A DNA stretch of 64,000 nucleotides from Sphingomonadales bacterium (GTDB taxonomy: Bacteria; Pseudomonadota; Alphaproteobacteria; Sphingomonadales; Sphingomonadaceae): NCBI GenBank assembly GCA_027486895.1, contig JAIXOE010000037.1:62001-126000 (forward strand). The letters are read 5' to 3'. The notes below the pieces were generated by a model. That model saw only the letters and a program-made list of their open reading frames with translations, ran no database searches and was not told the origin of the DNA. Positions 17,630 through 26,691 of the stretch are shown one piece after another; the first letter of the stretch is position 1, and each line of letters begins with the position of its first letter. Made by a program: the position numbers and the translations under genes.

Positions 17630-18063
17630 GCGAAAGCTGCGCCGTCGATCTCCAGTGGGTTGAAACGTATAAGGCGGCTGGTTTTTACAGCGGCTTGCCG
17701 GTTGACAACGGCAATACGATATTCAGGGTCAGTAACCATCTCTAGAAATGCGCCGCTATTGGGGTAGCATGCGATAAATGCGGTATCCCAATGCCGGTCT
17801 TCAGGTCCAATGACCATGGACTCCATTCGGCCACGCCAGATAATGCTACCACCTACCCTTTCAAAAATCGGCCCGCTGGTCTTACCATATTCCTCATATG
17901 CCCGCGCGCCTGTCCAACCTTGACTGGCATGGATATGTTCGGCGGGATAAGCCGCAACCGCGTTGAACTTCAGCAAGTTAAGCATATGAATGGGCACATC
18001 ACGCGGGAGCGATTTGAACAAGTCAAACGCTGCGCGACTTGGGTCGATATAACTGTCGGTCAT
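17626..18063 (-). CDS. DUF1330 family protein
   Basis: The protein has 145 residues, a small alpha/beta protein of the dimeric ferredoxin-like (stress-response barrel) type. VPIHMLNLLKFN near residue 25, GARAYEEYGKTSGPIFERVGG and DTAFIACYPNSGAFLEMVTDPEY are the usual DUF1330 landmarks. It lies three bases behind an acyl-CoA ligase gene, so the two are co-transcribed and it may serve in the same pathway. No catalytic function is established for the family. It overlaps the radical SAM stop by four bases. Confidence 0.85.
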   Translation of the reverse strand: MTDSYIDPSRAAFDLFKSLPRDVPIHMLNLLKFNAVAAYPAEHIHASQGWTGARAYEEYGKTSGPIFERVGGSIIWRGRMESMVIGPEDRHWDTAFIACYPNSGAFLEMVTDPEYRIAVVNRQAAVKTSRLIRFNPLEIDGAAFA

Positions 18064-18066
18064 TGT

Positions 18067-19665
18067 TCAGTCTTCCAGCACGAAATCTTTAAACTGCGCG
18101 CGCAATGCGACCTTTTGAATTTTTCCTGTGCCAGTATGCGGGAGCTCATCAACGAACAGCACCCTGTCGGGCATCCACCATTTCACGATCCGTTCGGCCA
18201 AATATGCCTTTACCGTGTCTTCATCGACGTCGGCGCCCGGCTTTTTCACCGCGACCAACACGGGGCGTTCGTCCCATTTGGGATGCGGGATCCCAATAGC
18301 GCCTGCTTCCGCAATTCCGGGACAGCCAACGGCAATATTTTCCAATTCAACTGAGCTAATCCATTCCCCGCCCGATTTGATAACATCCTTTACGCGGTCA
18401 GTGATCTGCATCGTACCATCTGGATGCAAAACGGACACGTCTCCGGTGTCGAACCATTGGTCCGCATCGACCGTATCGGCTTCGGCCTTGAAATAGCGCT
18501 TGATGACCCAAGGCCCACGAATCTGCAGCGCACCGGATGTCGTACCATCGCGTGGGGCAACATTGCCGTCCTTATCGATGACACGCAGCTCGACACCAAA
18601 AGGCGTTCTGCCTTGCTTGCAAACAACGTCTATCTGCTCATCTAGCGTCAGTTCGTCCCAATTAGGCGTCGGCGCGCCCATTGTTCCGATAGGCGACGTT
18701 TCGGTCATGCCCCATGCGTGCGAAACGCGGACACCCGACTTCATCAGCCGCTCAATCATCGCACGCGGCGCGGCTGAACCACCGATAGTGACAAGCCGCA
18801 ATTTTCCAAGCGAGGCATCACGTCCCGCTGCCGCCTCAGCATCGAGATGCGCAAACATCGCGAGCCAAACCGTGGGCACGCCTGCGCTATGCGTAATGCC
18901 TTCCTGAAGCATCAGGCTATGTAATGTCGCGGCGTCATTGGTGGTCGAAAAGACGAATTTAACGCCTGCTGCAGCCCCGGCAAATGGAAGGCCCCAGCTT
19001 GCCGCGTGGAACATCGGCACGATAGGTAGCAACGCGGCCTGCGGGCTCAAATCGAATATGGCTGGAGCGATTTCTGCCATCGCATGCAACATGGTCGAAC
19101 GGTGCTGATAGAGGACGCCTTTGGGATTGCCGGTGGTGCCGCTGGTGTAGCACAGCATGCATGGGTCGCGCTCGTCGCCCGTGGCCCATTCATAATTGCC
19201 ATCCTGGCCGTTGATCAAAGCGCCGTAACTGTCGTCACGGTCAAATATGACATAATGTTCAACAGTCTTCAGGTGCGGCTTTATCCGGTCGATGATTGGC
19301 TGGAACATCGCATCATACATCAACACCTTATCCTCGGCGTGGTTCATGATGTAAATCAGGTCTTCGTCAAACAGTCGGACGTTAACGGTGTGAATAACAC
19401 CGCCAAAGCCAATAGCACCATACCAGGTTGCAAGATGCCGATGGTGGTTCATCGCAAAAGTGGCAATCCGGTCACCCTTTTGCAGGCCAAGGCCGGCAAA
19501 GACTTGCGAAAGCCTGCGTGCTTCGCCCGCGACACCGGCCCAATTTGTCCGTTCAATAGTGCCGTCGGTCCAACGGGTTACGATTTCGCGGGTACCATGC
19601 TCTCGCGCTGCGTAATCAATTAAGTGGGTTACCCGAAGGTCCCAATCTTGCATCGTGCCGTACAT
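18067..19665 (-). CDS. Acyl-CoA synthetase (long-chain fatty acid-CoA ligase, AMP-forming)
   Basis: This is a 532-residue adenylate-forming enzyme. The AMP-binding P-loop LCYTSGTTGNPKGVL lies near residue 175, HAWGMTETSP near 320, the hinge WFDTGDV near 410, VIKSGGEWISS, and the C-terminal catalytic lysine in TGTGKIQK. It activates a fatty or related carboxylic acid as acyl-AMP and transfers it to CoA. Chain length is uncertain; the overall pattern fits medium- to long-chain ligases of proteobacterial fatty acid oxidation. ATG 19665 has GGGAGAG upstream. dnaE ends 63 bases before it without a clear terminator. Confidence 0.93.
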   Translation of the reverse strand: MYGTMQDWDLRVTHLIDYAAREHGTREIVTRWTDGTIERTNWAGVAGEARRLSQVFAGLGLQKGDRIATFAMNHHRHLATWYGAIGFGGVIHTVNVRLFDEDLIYIMNHAEDKVLMYDAMFQPIIDRIKPHLKTVEHYVIFDRDDSYGALINGQDGNYEWATGDERDPCMLCYTSGTTGNPKGVLYQHRSTMLHAMAEIAPAIFDLSPQAALLPIVPMFHAASWGLPFAGAAAGVKFVFSTTNDAATLHSLMLQEGITHSAGVPTVWLAMFAHLDAEAAAGRDASLGKLRLVTIGGSAAPRAMIERLMKSGVRVSHAWGMTETSPIGTMGAPTPNWDELTLDEQIDVVCKQGRTPFGVELRVIDKDGNVAPRDGTTSGALQIRGPWVIKRYFKAEADTVDADQWFDTGDVSVLHPDGTMQITDRVKDVIKSGGEWISSVELENIAVGCPGIAEAGAIGIPHPKWDERPVLVAVKKPGADVDEDTVKAYLAERIVKWWMPDRVLFVDELPHTGTGKIQKVALRAQFKDFVLED

Positions 19666-19728
19666 CCAAGCTCTCCCTCATCTGACGTCGCCAATCTGCT
19701 TGGCGGATATTTTGCGTATGATTGTTGA

Positions 19729-22700
19729 TCAATGCACCAATGCTAGGCTGGGTCCGATCGGCGAAAGTTCAACATTATCGATGCCTTCGATGGCCTTTAC
19801 CTGTTCAAGCAAAGACGCGTCTATACGATATTTTCGGCCAAGGATGATCTGGACCCAGCGCCCATCGGAGGACCGCGTCTTGATGATAAGCTCGCTCCGT
19901 CCGCCTTGCAGCGGTTCAACCATTTCGGCCAAACGGGCGATGGCGGTTTCATGCGATACGTCCAGCTGCATTTTCAGCCGTGATACGCTGGTCAGCCCAC
20001 TTAGAGCCTTTGCGCTTTTTACCGTGAAGCTGGGAACTTCGTCCCCTGCCCGCATATCCATCTCACAGTGCAGCAAAAGGCACTCCGCGTCCTTTGCCCA
20101 TTCCGCCAGTTGACTGCCGACAGCATCATCGAAGCAGCGCACGGAAAACTGTCCGCTCATGTCGGAGAAATCGGCAATCATGAACCGCTTGCCCTTGCGC
20201 GATTCACGCCACCGGACACCTTCAATGAGAGCGGACATCGTGGCTGCCCGGCGAACGCCTTCGGGTATTGGGCCACTTTCCAGCCAAACAGCATAGGGCT
20301 TTGCACCATGGCTGGCCGCCAGCGCGTCATATTGCGAACAGGGATGGGCGGAAAAATAGAAGCCAAATGCGTCTTTCTCCTGATTCATCTGCTCACCGGG
20401 GGCCCATTGCAGTCGGCCATCGATGCGCAAGGCTGCCATGTCAGATCCGCCTTCGCCAAACAGGCCACCCTGCCCGCTTTCACGGGAATCGCGCGCAGAT
20501 TGTGCCGCTGCCAAAAGCGTTTCTGCAGCGCCATGCACCGCGGCGCGGTTAGGCTCCAACGGATCAAATGCACCAGCAGCAGCCAGATTTTCGAGGCTGC
20601 GCCGATTTATCTGGCTGGGGTCAACGCGGTTGGCAAAATCATCAAGGCTTTTGTAAGGGCCAGCCTCTGTGCGCTCCGCCACAAGCACTTCCATGGCGCG
20701 CTCGCCGACATTTTTGATGCCGCCCAGTGCATATCTGACGGCATGTTCGCCATGCGCGTTTGTCTCAACCGTAAACTCGGCATCACTTTGGTTTATGTCG
20801 GGCGGATAGCAGACAACCTCAAGGCGGCGCATATCATCCATGAATATTGCAAGCTTGTCGGTCTGATGCATGTCGAAGCACATTGAGGCCGCGTAGAATT
20901 CTTCGGGATGATGGGTCTTCATCCATGCTGTTTGATATGCAAGCACGGCATAGGCAGCTGCGTGGCTCTTGTTGAAGCCATATCCAGCAAATTTATCGAT
21001 CAAATCGAACAGCTCATTCGCGCGATTTGGCGGGATTGCATGGGCAGCGCAGCCGGTTACAAAACGTTCGCGCTGCGCATCCATCTCGGCCTGGATCTTC
21101 TTACCCATCGCACGGCGGAGCAAATCTGCTTCGCCAAGGCTGTATCCCGCCAATATCTGGGCGGCTTGCATAACCTGTTCCTGATACACGAAGATGCCGT
21201 ATGTTTCGTTCAGCACAGGCTCAAGCATCGGGTGCGGATATTCAATGCTTTCCTCACCATTCTTGCGTCGACCGAACATCGGGATGTTGTCCATTGGGCC
21301 TGGACGATACAGCGAGACGAGCGCGATAATATCGCCGAAATTGGTTGGTTTAACCGCAGCAAGCGTTCGCCGCATGCCCTCAGATTCAAGCTGGAAAACG
21401 CCAACGGTGTCGCCACGCTGCAGCAAATCATACACCGCTGGATCATCATGCGGCAAAAGGCCCAGGTCAATTTCGACGCCGCGCTTCGCTAACATCTGCG
21501 TTGCTTTTTGCAGGACGGAAAGCGTTTTCAGACCCAGAAAGTCGAACTTCACAAGGCCAGCACTTTCGACATATTTCATGTCGAACTGCGTGACCGGCAT
21601 GTCCGAACGCGGGTCGCGGTATAGTGGCGCAAGCTCCGACAACTCGCGATCGCCAATGACCACACCAGCGGCGTGCGTTGAGCTATGGCGTGGAAGGCCC
21701 TCAAGCTTCATGGCAAGGTCAAACAGGCGCTTCACTTGTGCGTCGCGGCGATATTCCTCACGCAACTCTGCCACGCCTGACAGTGCGCGCTTCAAATCCC
21801 ACGGGTCCGCCGGAAGGTTTGGCACTTGCTTACACAGCCGATCCACTTGGCCGTAACTCATTTGCAGAACGCGGCCAGTGTCGCGAAGCACAGCGCGCGC
21901 CTTTAGCTTACCAAAAGTAATGATCTGCGCGACTTGGCGCGTTCCGTATTTTTTCTGCACATAACGGATGACCTCGCCGCGCCGCGTTTCGCAGAAATCG
22001 ATATCGAAATCCGGCATTGAGACACGGTCAGGGTTCAAAAACCGTTCGAACAGCAAACCAAGCTTGATGGGATCAAGGTCGGTGATGGTGAGTACCCACG
22101 CCACCAACGAACCCGCACCGGAGCCACGGCCAGGGCCAACGGCGATATCCTGTTCTTTCGCCCACTTGATGAAGTCCGCAACGATAAGGAAATAGCCTGA
22201 GAAACCCATTGAGCAGATCACGTCAGCTTCGAAAGTCAGCCGGTCGAAATAGACTTCGCGCGTAGCCTCGTCGACAATCCCTGCAGTTTCAAGCCGCTCT
22301 AACAAGCCCAAGCGCGCATCTTCGCGCAGTTGCGCATCCTCTGCAGTGCGATCACCCGCCAAGCTTGGTAGAATTGGGTTGCGATATGGCGCCAATGCAG
22401 CGCAGCGCTGGGCAATAACAAGTGTGTTGGCCAGCGCCTCAGGCACGTCAGCGAAAAGCGTCCCCATTTGCTTGCCGGTCTTGATCCATGTGTCGCGGCT
22501 GCTTCTCCGCCGGTCCTGGCTTTCGACATATTCGCCATCGGAAATGCATAGCATTGCGTCATGCGCATCGAAGAAATCCGGCTCGGCAAAAAACGCGGGG
22601 TTTGTGGCAACCATTGGAATATCGCGGGCATAAGCGAGATCAATCAACGCTTCTTCAGCAGCTTCTTCGCGGCTATCGTTGCGGCGGCTTAATTCAATGT

Positions 22701-23205
22701 ATAGCCGGTCGGAAAATAGGGCCTGCAAGCGCGACAGATATTCAGCCGCAGCATTGTTTTGGCCGTCACTCAGTAACTGCGTCACCGCCCCTTCAGCGCC
22801 GCCTGTAAGTGCAATCAAGCCATCGGAAAATGAGGCAAGCTGCTCAAGCGTAACATGCGCATCCAAGTCTTCTGGGCGGTCCAAATGCGCCATCGAAACA
22901 AGGCGGCAGAGATTGTTATAGCCGCTCTCGTCCTGCGCAAACAACGGCAGCCAGTCACGAATGAACTTGCCATCGCTTGTCGGTCGCCTGACGGCAAGAA
23001 GCGCACCGATGATTGGCTGAATGCCCTTTGATTTCGCACCGTCCTGAAACGGCATAACACCATAGAGACCGTTGCGGTCGCAAATTGCGATAGCAGGAAA
23101 ACCAAGCTTTTTTGCTGCCTCGCCAATCGCCTTTGGCTCGATTGCACCTTCCAACATGGTGTAAGCGGAAAATACGCGCAAGGGGACAAACGGCACATAA
23201 GACAT
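19729..23205 (-). CDS. dnaE: DNA polymerase III alpha subunit
   Basis: The replicative polymerase, 1158 residues. Order: an N-terminal PHP domain, a palm domain with the catalytic aspartates in MPDFDIDFCETRRGE (about residue 400), fingers with GYGFNKSHAAAYAVLAYQTA, a helix-hairpin-helix region and an OB-fold beta-clamp/tau-binding C-terminus. The PHP metal motif is degraded: the usual first histidine is phenylalanine (RVFSAY, about residue 12) and the next motif reads CDRNGLYG. Intrinsic proofreading is therefore unlikely and a separate epsilon subunit is expected. Length and absence of imuA/imuB next door favour DnaE1 over the SOS polymerase DnaE2. Confidence 0.96.
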   Translation of the reverse strand: MSYVPFVPLRVFSAYTMLEGAIEPKAIGEAAKKLGFPAIAICDRNGLYGVMPFQDGAKSKGIQPIIGALLAVRRPTSDGKFIRDWLPLFAQDESGYNNLCRLVSMAHLDRPEDLDAHVTLEQLASFSDGLIALTGGAEGAVTQLLSDGQNNAAAEYLSRLQALFSDRLYIELSRRNDSREEAAEEALIDLAYARDIPMVATNPAFFAEPDFFDAHDAMLCISDGEYVESQDRRRSSRDTWIKTGKQMGTLFADVPEALANTLVIAQRCAALAPYRNPILPSLAGDRTAEDAQLREDARLGLLERLETAGIVDEATREVYFDRLTFEADVICSMGFSGYFLIVADFIKWAKEQDIAVGPGRGSGAGSLVAWVLTITDLDPIKLGLLFERFLNPDRVSMPDFDIDFCETRRGEVIRYVQKKYGTRQVAQIITFGKLKARAVLRDTGRVLQMSYGQVDRLCKQVPNLPADPWDLKRALSGVAELREEYRRDAQVKRLFDLAMKLEGLPRHSSTHAAGVVIGDRELSELAPLYRDPRSDMPVTQFDMKYVESAGLVKFDFLGLKTLSVLQKATQMLAKRGVEIDLGLLPHDDPAVYDLLQRGDTVGVFQLESEGMRRTLAAVKPTNFGDIIALVSLYRPGPMDNIPMFGRRKNGEESIEYPHPMLEPVLNETYGIFVYQEQVMQAAQILAGYSLGEADLLRRAMGKKIQAEMDAQRERFVTGCAAHAIPPNRANELFDLIDKFAGYGFNKSHAAAYAVLAYQTAWMKTHHPEEFYAASMCFDMHQTDKLAIFMDDMRRLEVVCYPPDINQSDAEFTVETNAHGEHAVRYALGGIKNVGERAMEVLVAERTEAGPYKSLDDFANRVDPSQINRRSLENLAAAGAFDPLEPNRAAVHGAAETLLAAAQSARDSRESGQGGLFGEGGSDMAALRIDGRLQWAPGEQMNQEKDAFGFYFSAHPCSQYDALAASHGAKPYAVWLESGPIPEGVRRAATMSALIEGVRWRESRKGKRFMIADFSDMSGQFSVRCFDDAVGSQLAEWAKDAECLLLHCEMDMRAGDEVPSFTVKSAKALSGLTSVSRLKMQLDVSHETAIARLAEMVEPLQGGRSELIIKTRSSDGRWVQIILGRKYRIDASLLEQVKAIEGIDNVELSPIGPSLALVH

Positions 23206-23267
23206 GACGCTATGTTAGATGACTCGCCGGATTCGACAATCCACCATTTGGGCTAATCTGTGGACAA

Positions 23268-23756
23268 TCAGGCGGGCTGAGCGAGCAACTTTTCAATATC
23301 CTTGGCGAGTGCTTCAGGTTTCACCTGTGGGCCATGGCGGGCAACCACATTGCCCTTACGGTCAACGAGGAATTTGGTGAAGTTCCATTTGATGCCGCGC
23401 GACCCCAACAGTCCAGCTTGCTGCTGTTTGAGATAATGCCAAAGCGGATCTTCATTGTCGCCATTGACGTCAATTTTCGATGCCAGAGGAAATGACACAT
23501 CGTAGGTCAGTGAGCAGAAATTCTTTATTTCCTCCTCGTTGCCTGGTTCCTGCGCGCCAAACTGGTTGCACGGGAATGCCAATATCTCGAGCCCTTTGTC
23601 TTTATATTGCCGATACAGCGACTCCAGGCCTTTATACTGGGGGGTGAAGCCACATTTCGACGCAGTGTTCACCACCAACAAAACCTTGCCGGCATGCGCC
23701 GCCATGGCTTCGTTTGCGCCACCGGGCATTTTTACCGTAAAATCATAAACTGACAT
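23268..23756 (-). CDS. Glutathione peroxidase
   Basis: The protein has 162 residues with the three GPx signatures: NTASKCGFTPQYKGLE with the peroxidatic cysteine near residue 35, LAFPCNQFGAQEPG, and WNFTKFLVDRKG with the catalytic Trp-Asn. It has cysteine rather than selenocysteine, so it is probably thioredoxin- or glutathione-linked and reduces hydroperoxides. Of two adjacent ATGs, 23756 sits seven bases from GGGG and is preferred. There is no signal peptide, so it is cytoplasmic. It lies between lolD and dnaE, with only a 16-base gap to lolD. Confidence 0.93.
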   Translation of the reverse strand: MSVYDFTVKMPGGANEAMAAHAGKVLLVVNTASKCGFTPQYKGLESLYRQYKDKGLEILAFPCNQFGAQEPGNEEEIKNFCSLTYDVSFPLASKIDVNGDNEDPLWHYLKQQQAGLLGSRGIKWNFTKFLVDRKGNVVARHGPQVKPEALAKDIEKLLAQPA

Positions 23757-23772
23757 CATCTATCCCCTTAGC

Positions 23773-24444
23773 TTAAGCTAATCTTCCATCCTGCAGGCGC
23801 ACAACGCGGTCCATTTTTGCTGCAAGACGCTCATTATGTGTCGCAACAATTGCAGACGAACCTTGTTCGCGCACCAACGCCATGAATTCCCCCAACACGA
23901 CGTCAGCCGTATGCTCGTCCAAATTTCCTGTAGGCTCATCCGCCAACACAAGTTTCGGGCGGTTAGCGAGCGCGCGCGCCACTGCAACACGTTGCTGCTC
24001 GCCGCCAGACAATTTCGATGGTCGGTGGTGAAGCCGCTCAGCGAGGCCAAGTTGCGTCAACAGATGGGTCGCGCGCTCCAAAGCATCTTCTGGTGTTGCG
24101 TCGGCAATCAATTGCGGAAGGACAACATTCTCGAGTGCATCAAAGTCGGGCAGCAAATGGTGGAATTGGTACACGAACCCGAGCTTCTGCCTGCGTATTT
24201 CGGTCTGACGATCAACGCCTGCGGAACTGACTTCTTCACCATCCAGTTTAATGGAACCCGAAAAACCGCCCTCAAGCAAGCCAACCGCTTGAAGCATTGT
24301 GGATTTTCCGGACCCTGACGGACCAAGCAATGCCACTAACTCGCCATGGCCGATAACTAGGTCGACCCCGCGCAGCACTTCAATGGTGACGTCGCCCTGC
24401 ACGAACTTGCGACGGACATCGATAAGTTCGACGATATTATTCAT
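23773..24444 (-). CDS. lolD: Lipoprotein-releasing ABC transporter ATP-binding protein
   Basis: This 223-residue ABC ATPase has Walker [12 protein letters not shown], the Q-loop [11 protein letters not shown], the signature [10 protein letters not shown], Walker [13 protein letters not shown] and the switch histidine ATHN. The QFHHLLPDF segment and the coupling to a LolC/E-type permease identify LolD. LolCDE extracts mature lipoproteins from the inner membrane and hands them to LolA. The start codon lies inside the permease gene (8-base overlap ATGAATAA). Confidence 0.95.
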   Translation of the reverse strand: MNNIVELIDVRRKFVQGDVTIEVLRGVDLVIGHGELVALLGPSGSGKSTMLQAVGLLEGGFSGSIKLDGEEVSSAGVDRQTEIRRQKLGFVYQFHHLLPDFDALENVVLPQLIADATPEDALERATHLLTQLGLAERLHHRPSKLSGGEQQRVAVARALANRPKLVLADEPTGNLDEHTADVVLGEFMALVREQGSSAIVATHNERLAAKMDRVVRLQDGRLA

Positions 24445-25687
24445 AACGCAACACCTGAACTGGGTCGGTACTCGCTGCTTTCAGCGCAGGGTACAAAGTT
24501 GCAAGGAAGCTGAAAAGCAAGGCAAGCCCGCAAATCGCCATCACTTCGACAGGGTCCGTGCGCGACGGAAGCTCGGTAAGAAACCTGATCGATGGGTCCC
24601 ACAAATTCTGCCCCGTCACAAACTGGATGAAGTTTACTACTGACTGCCGGAAATAGAGAAATATCGCACCCAATATCAAGCCAAGGACTATTCCAGATGA
24701 ACCAATCAACAAGCCCACAGTCATGAATATCCGCAAGAGCGACTTTCGCGATGCCCCCATGGTGCGCAAAATCGCAATGTCGCGGGTTTTGGCCCGCACC
24801 AGCATGATAAGCGAAGACAAGATATTGAACACGGCAACCAGAACAATGATCGACAGCACCACAAACATGGCGACACGCTCGACCGCAAGCGCCTCAAACA
24901 GCGATGCGTTCATGCTCTTCCAGTCTACGATAAGCCCCTTATTCTCGAGTTTCGGTAGCAAAGGTGCGAGTATCTCATTCACCTTGTCCGGGTTTTCGGT
25001 CTTGATCTCGATCATGCCGATTTCGTCACCCAATAGCATGAGCACCTGCGCCCGTTCGATTGGCATGATAACAAACGCCTTGTCATAATCATAAACGCCA
25101 ACTTCAAAGATGGCCGCGACTTCGTAGGAAATCTCGCGCGGGACCGTCCCAAAGGGCGTGGTGCGTCCAGCAGGGTTGATGATCGTAATGCTTTGTCCAA
25201 CCTGAACCCCCAAATTTTGGGCAAGTCGCGAACCAATGGCGACCTTATCCTCATTGGGGCTCAAAGACCTCAAGCTACCCGCGACCGTTTTACCCTTCAG
25301 CGTTTCATTATTCAAAATATCGTTCACCGACATTCCGCGCGCCAAAATCGCTTCGACCCTGCCATTGAAAGTGGTGAGCAATGGCTGTTCGATCAACGCA
25401 GTGGCATCGGTGACGCCCGGTGTCTTTTCGACATCTTTTAAGATCTGACGCCAATCTTGAAGCCGCCCTCCATAACCCTGAACGACGGCATGGCCATTCA
25501 AGCCAACAATCTTGTCGAATAACTCAGCGCGAAAACCGTTCATGACGCTCATAACGATGATGAGAGCGGCTACACCCAGCGCAACAGCAACGAGGCTGAT
25601 GCTTGCCACGAGGAAGATGAAACCTTCGCCCTTGCCCGGAAGCAGATAGCGGCGCGCTACCATGCGTTCATATCGCGACAATATCAT
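24437..25687 (-). CDS. lolC: Lipoprotein-releasing ABC transporter permease
   Basis: The protein has 416 residues with an FtsX/LolE fold: one N-terminal helix (residues 22-47, [20 protein letters not shown]), a large periplasmic domain (about 50-265), then three C-terminal helices (about 270-300, 315-345 and 375-405). [22 protein letters not shown] after helix 1 is a typical LolC/LolE segment. Only one permease gene is present, so the transporter may use a homodimer, as in many alphaproteobacteria; assignment to LolC rather than LolE is by convention. It is first in the lol-gpx-dnaE run. Confidence 0.93.
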   Translation of the reverse strand: MILSRYERMVARRYLLPGKGEGFIFLVASISLVAVALGVAALIIVMSVMNGFRAELFDKIVGLNGHAVVQGYGGRLQDWRQILKDVEKTPGVTDATALIEQPLLTTFNGRVEAILARGMSVNDILNNETLKGKTVAGSLRSLSPNEDKVAIGSRLAQNLGVQVGQSITIINPAGRTTPFGTVPREISYEVAAIFEVGVYDYDKAFVIMPIERAQVLMLLGDEIGMIEIKTENPDKVNEILAPLLPKLENKGLIVDWKSMNASLFEALAVERVAMFVVLSIIVLVAVFNILSSLIMLVRAKTRDIAILRTMGASRKSLLRIFMTVGLLIGSSGIVLGLILGAIFLYFRQSVVNFIQFVTGQNLWDPSIRFLTELPSRTDPVEVMAICGLALLFSFLATLYPALKAASTDPVQVLRYE

Positions 25688-25699
25688 GTGCGGTCACTC

Positions 25700-25988
25700 G
25701 TCAATGTTTTCGGCATATCGGGTTCTTAGGTTCCGCCATAAGGACTGGCAAGCATTGTTGCAGTGAAGCAACAGGCTTTGAAAAAGCGTCAGCCGGAGTC
25801 TGGTTCCAATTGCAAAGCCGACAGCAAAGGCAGATGACGTCATTGAATTCGTCGAGTGCCTATACAGGCCGATGGTTCAGGGGGAAAAATCAGACCCGCC
25901 GGTGGGGACCGGCAGAGGACTGAAACTACGCGCTAGCAAAGCTGCAGAGCGAGGCCGTTCGGAAATATCCGGGCGGCCTTGTTTTTTG
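25700..25988 (+). ncRNA. Putative structured small RNA ending in an intrinsic terminator (identity unknown)
   Basis: No protein gene reads into this region on the plus strand, yet it ends in a strong plus-strand terminator. Several hairpins precede it: AAGC-AT-TGTTGC/GCAACA-G-GCTT (25750-25778), GCCGGT-GGGG-ACCGGC (25898-25913), and a long-range pairing GGCTTTG (25774-25780) with CAAAGCC (25813-25819). The 5' end is not defined; the best -10-like element is TATACA at 25861, without a good -35. I tested for conserved pieces of tmRNA, RNase P RNA, SRP RNA and 6S RNA and recognised none. Confidence 0.4.
25952..25987 (+). terminator. Orphan intrinsic terminator upstream of hsp20
   Basis: AGGCCGTTCGG, loop AAATAT, CCGGGCGGCCT, then TGTTTTTT. 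This is an 11-bp GC-rich stem with two G-U wobbles and a run of six Ts, on the plus strand only. The neighbouring upstream gene (lolC) is on the other strand, so this terminates an unannotated transcript. It also insulates the hsp20 promoter that begins 30 bases further on. Confidence 0.82.
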
Positions 25989-26016
25989 CCGCATGTTTTT
26001 TGGCACATTTTTTTAC

Positions 26017-26044
26017 CTTGCATTTTTACCGGCAGTCCCCATCT
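26017..26044 (+). promoter_or_regulatory. Heat-shock (sigma-32/RpoH) promoter of hsp20
   Basis: CTTGCA at 26017-26022, a 14-base spacer and CCCCATCT at 26037-26044 match the RpoH consensus CTTGAA-N(11-16)-CCCCATNT well. Transcription would begin near 26051, giving a leader of about 87 bases before the ATG at 26138. Confidence 0.72.
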
Positions 26045-26052
26045 CCAATCCC

Positions 26053-26137
26053 GGAGGCCGAAAGGCTCCAAAACGACATAGCTGACCGCTGCTCTTGCGG
26101 GGTCAGCACAACCAAATTGCTTGATGGAGAATTTGAT
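26053..26137 (+). promoter_or_regulatory. ROSE-like RNA thermometer in the hsp20 leader
   Basis: Three hairpins follow the predicted start of transcription: GGAGGCC-GAAA-GGCTCC (26053-26069), GCTGACC...GGTCAGC (26081-26107) and CAAATTGCT-TGATGG-AGAATTTG (26113-26135). The last one covers the Shine-Dalgarno GGAGA (26126-26130). Opposite it is TTGCT with a bulged G, the hallmark UYGCU of ROSE elements that repress rhizobial and other alphaproteobacterial small heat-shock genes at low temperature. Heat would melt this hairpin and free the ribosome site. Confidence 0.7.
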
Positions 26138-26623
26138 ATGCAACGTTTTGATTTTACACCTTATCGTCGGAACACTGTCGGTTTTGACCGGTTGTTCGAA
26201 TTGCTCGAAAATACGGGACGGGCAGCAACGAATGAAAACTATCCGCCCTTCAATATCGAGCGCACTGGCGAAAATGACTATCAAGTCACTGTCGCGGTGG
26301 CCGGATTCAAAACCGATGAAATCGATATTGTTGCGCAGCAGAATCTGCTGATCGTTACGGGCAGCAAGCAATCTGACAGCAACGATAATCGCGACTTCCT
26401 ACACATGGGCATCGCGAGCCGCAATTTCGAACGCCGATTCCAACTCGCCGATCATATTCATGTGACCGACGCGGATATGGCAGACGGCCTTTTGATTATC
26501 TCGTTAGTGCGCGAAGTGCCGGAGGAATTAAAACCACGCAAGATCGCGATTGGCGGTAAAACCGCACCGACTGTGATCGAGCACGAGACTGGCTCGAAGA
26601 AAAAAGGCACAAACGCAGCCTAA
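26138..26623 (+). CDS. Small heat-shock protein, Hsp20/alpha-crystallin family
   Basis: This is a 161-residue holdase chaperone. The N-terminal FDFTPYRRNTVGFDRLFELLE is the class A/IbpA-like start, the alpha-crystallin domain spans about residues 38-130 (YPPFNIERTGENDYQVTVAVAGF, LLIVTG, FERRFQLADHI, DGLLIISLVREVPEELKPRKI), and a short charged tail follows. The track ORF begins at 25979 within the upstream terminator. ATG 26138 is right because GGAGA lies eight bases before it and the sigma-32 promoter and thermometer lie upstream. It binds unfolding proteins in the cytoplasm during heat stress. Confidence 0.95.
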   Translation: MQRFDFTPYRRNTVGFDRLFELLENTGRAATNENYPPFNIERTGENDYQVTVAVAGFKTDEIDIVAQQNLLIVTGSKQSDSNDNRDFLHMGIASRNFERRFQLADHIHVTDADMADGLLIISLVREVPEELKPRKIAIGGKTAPTVIEHETGSKKKGTNAA

Positions 26624-26627
26624 GCAT

Positions 26628-26664
26628 ATGTGGGGCGGTCGATCACTCGTCCGCCCCTTCACAT
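26628..26664 (+). terminator. Hairpin behind hsp20, possible terminator
   Basis: ATGTGGGGCGG and CCGCCCC-TTC-ACAT form a stem of seven GC pairs plus four outer pairs around a small bulge, four bases past the hsp20 stop codon. It is followed only by CTTATT, so it is a weak candidate for an intrinsic terminator between two convergent genes. Confidence 0.42.
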
Positions 26665-26691
26665 CTTATTAGCCCGGGTCGCAATTGGGCC

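Noticed and set aside
19689-19705. Hairpin CGCCAA-TCTGC-TTGGCG between dnaE and the acyl-CoA ligase as a terminator
   Set aside because: The stem is only six base pairs, and on the minus strand, in the direction of transcription, no T run follows.
25717-25735. GGTTCTTAGGTTCC as a LexA box
   Set aside because: The two GTTC units are four bases apart instead of seven.
25700-25988. 6S RNA, tmRNA, RNase P RNA or SRP RNA
   Set aside because: None of the conserved sequence blocks that I know for these RNAs are present on either strand.
25979-26137. N-terminal extension of hsp20 in the ORF track (53 codons)
   Set aside because: It starts within the upstream terminator and runs through the sigma-32 promoter and thermometer; the real start at 26138 has a ribosome site.
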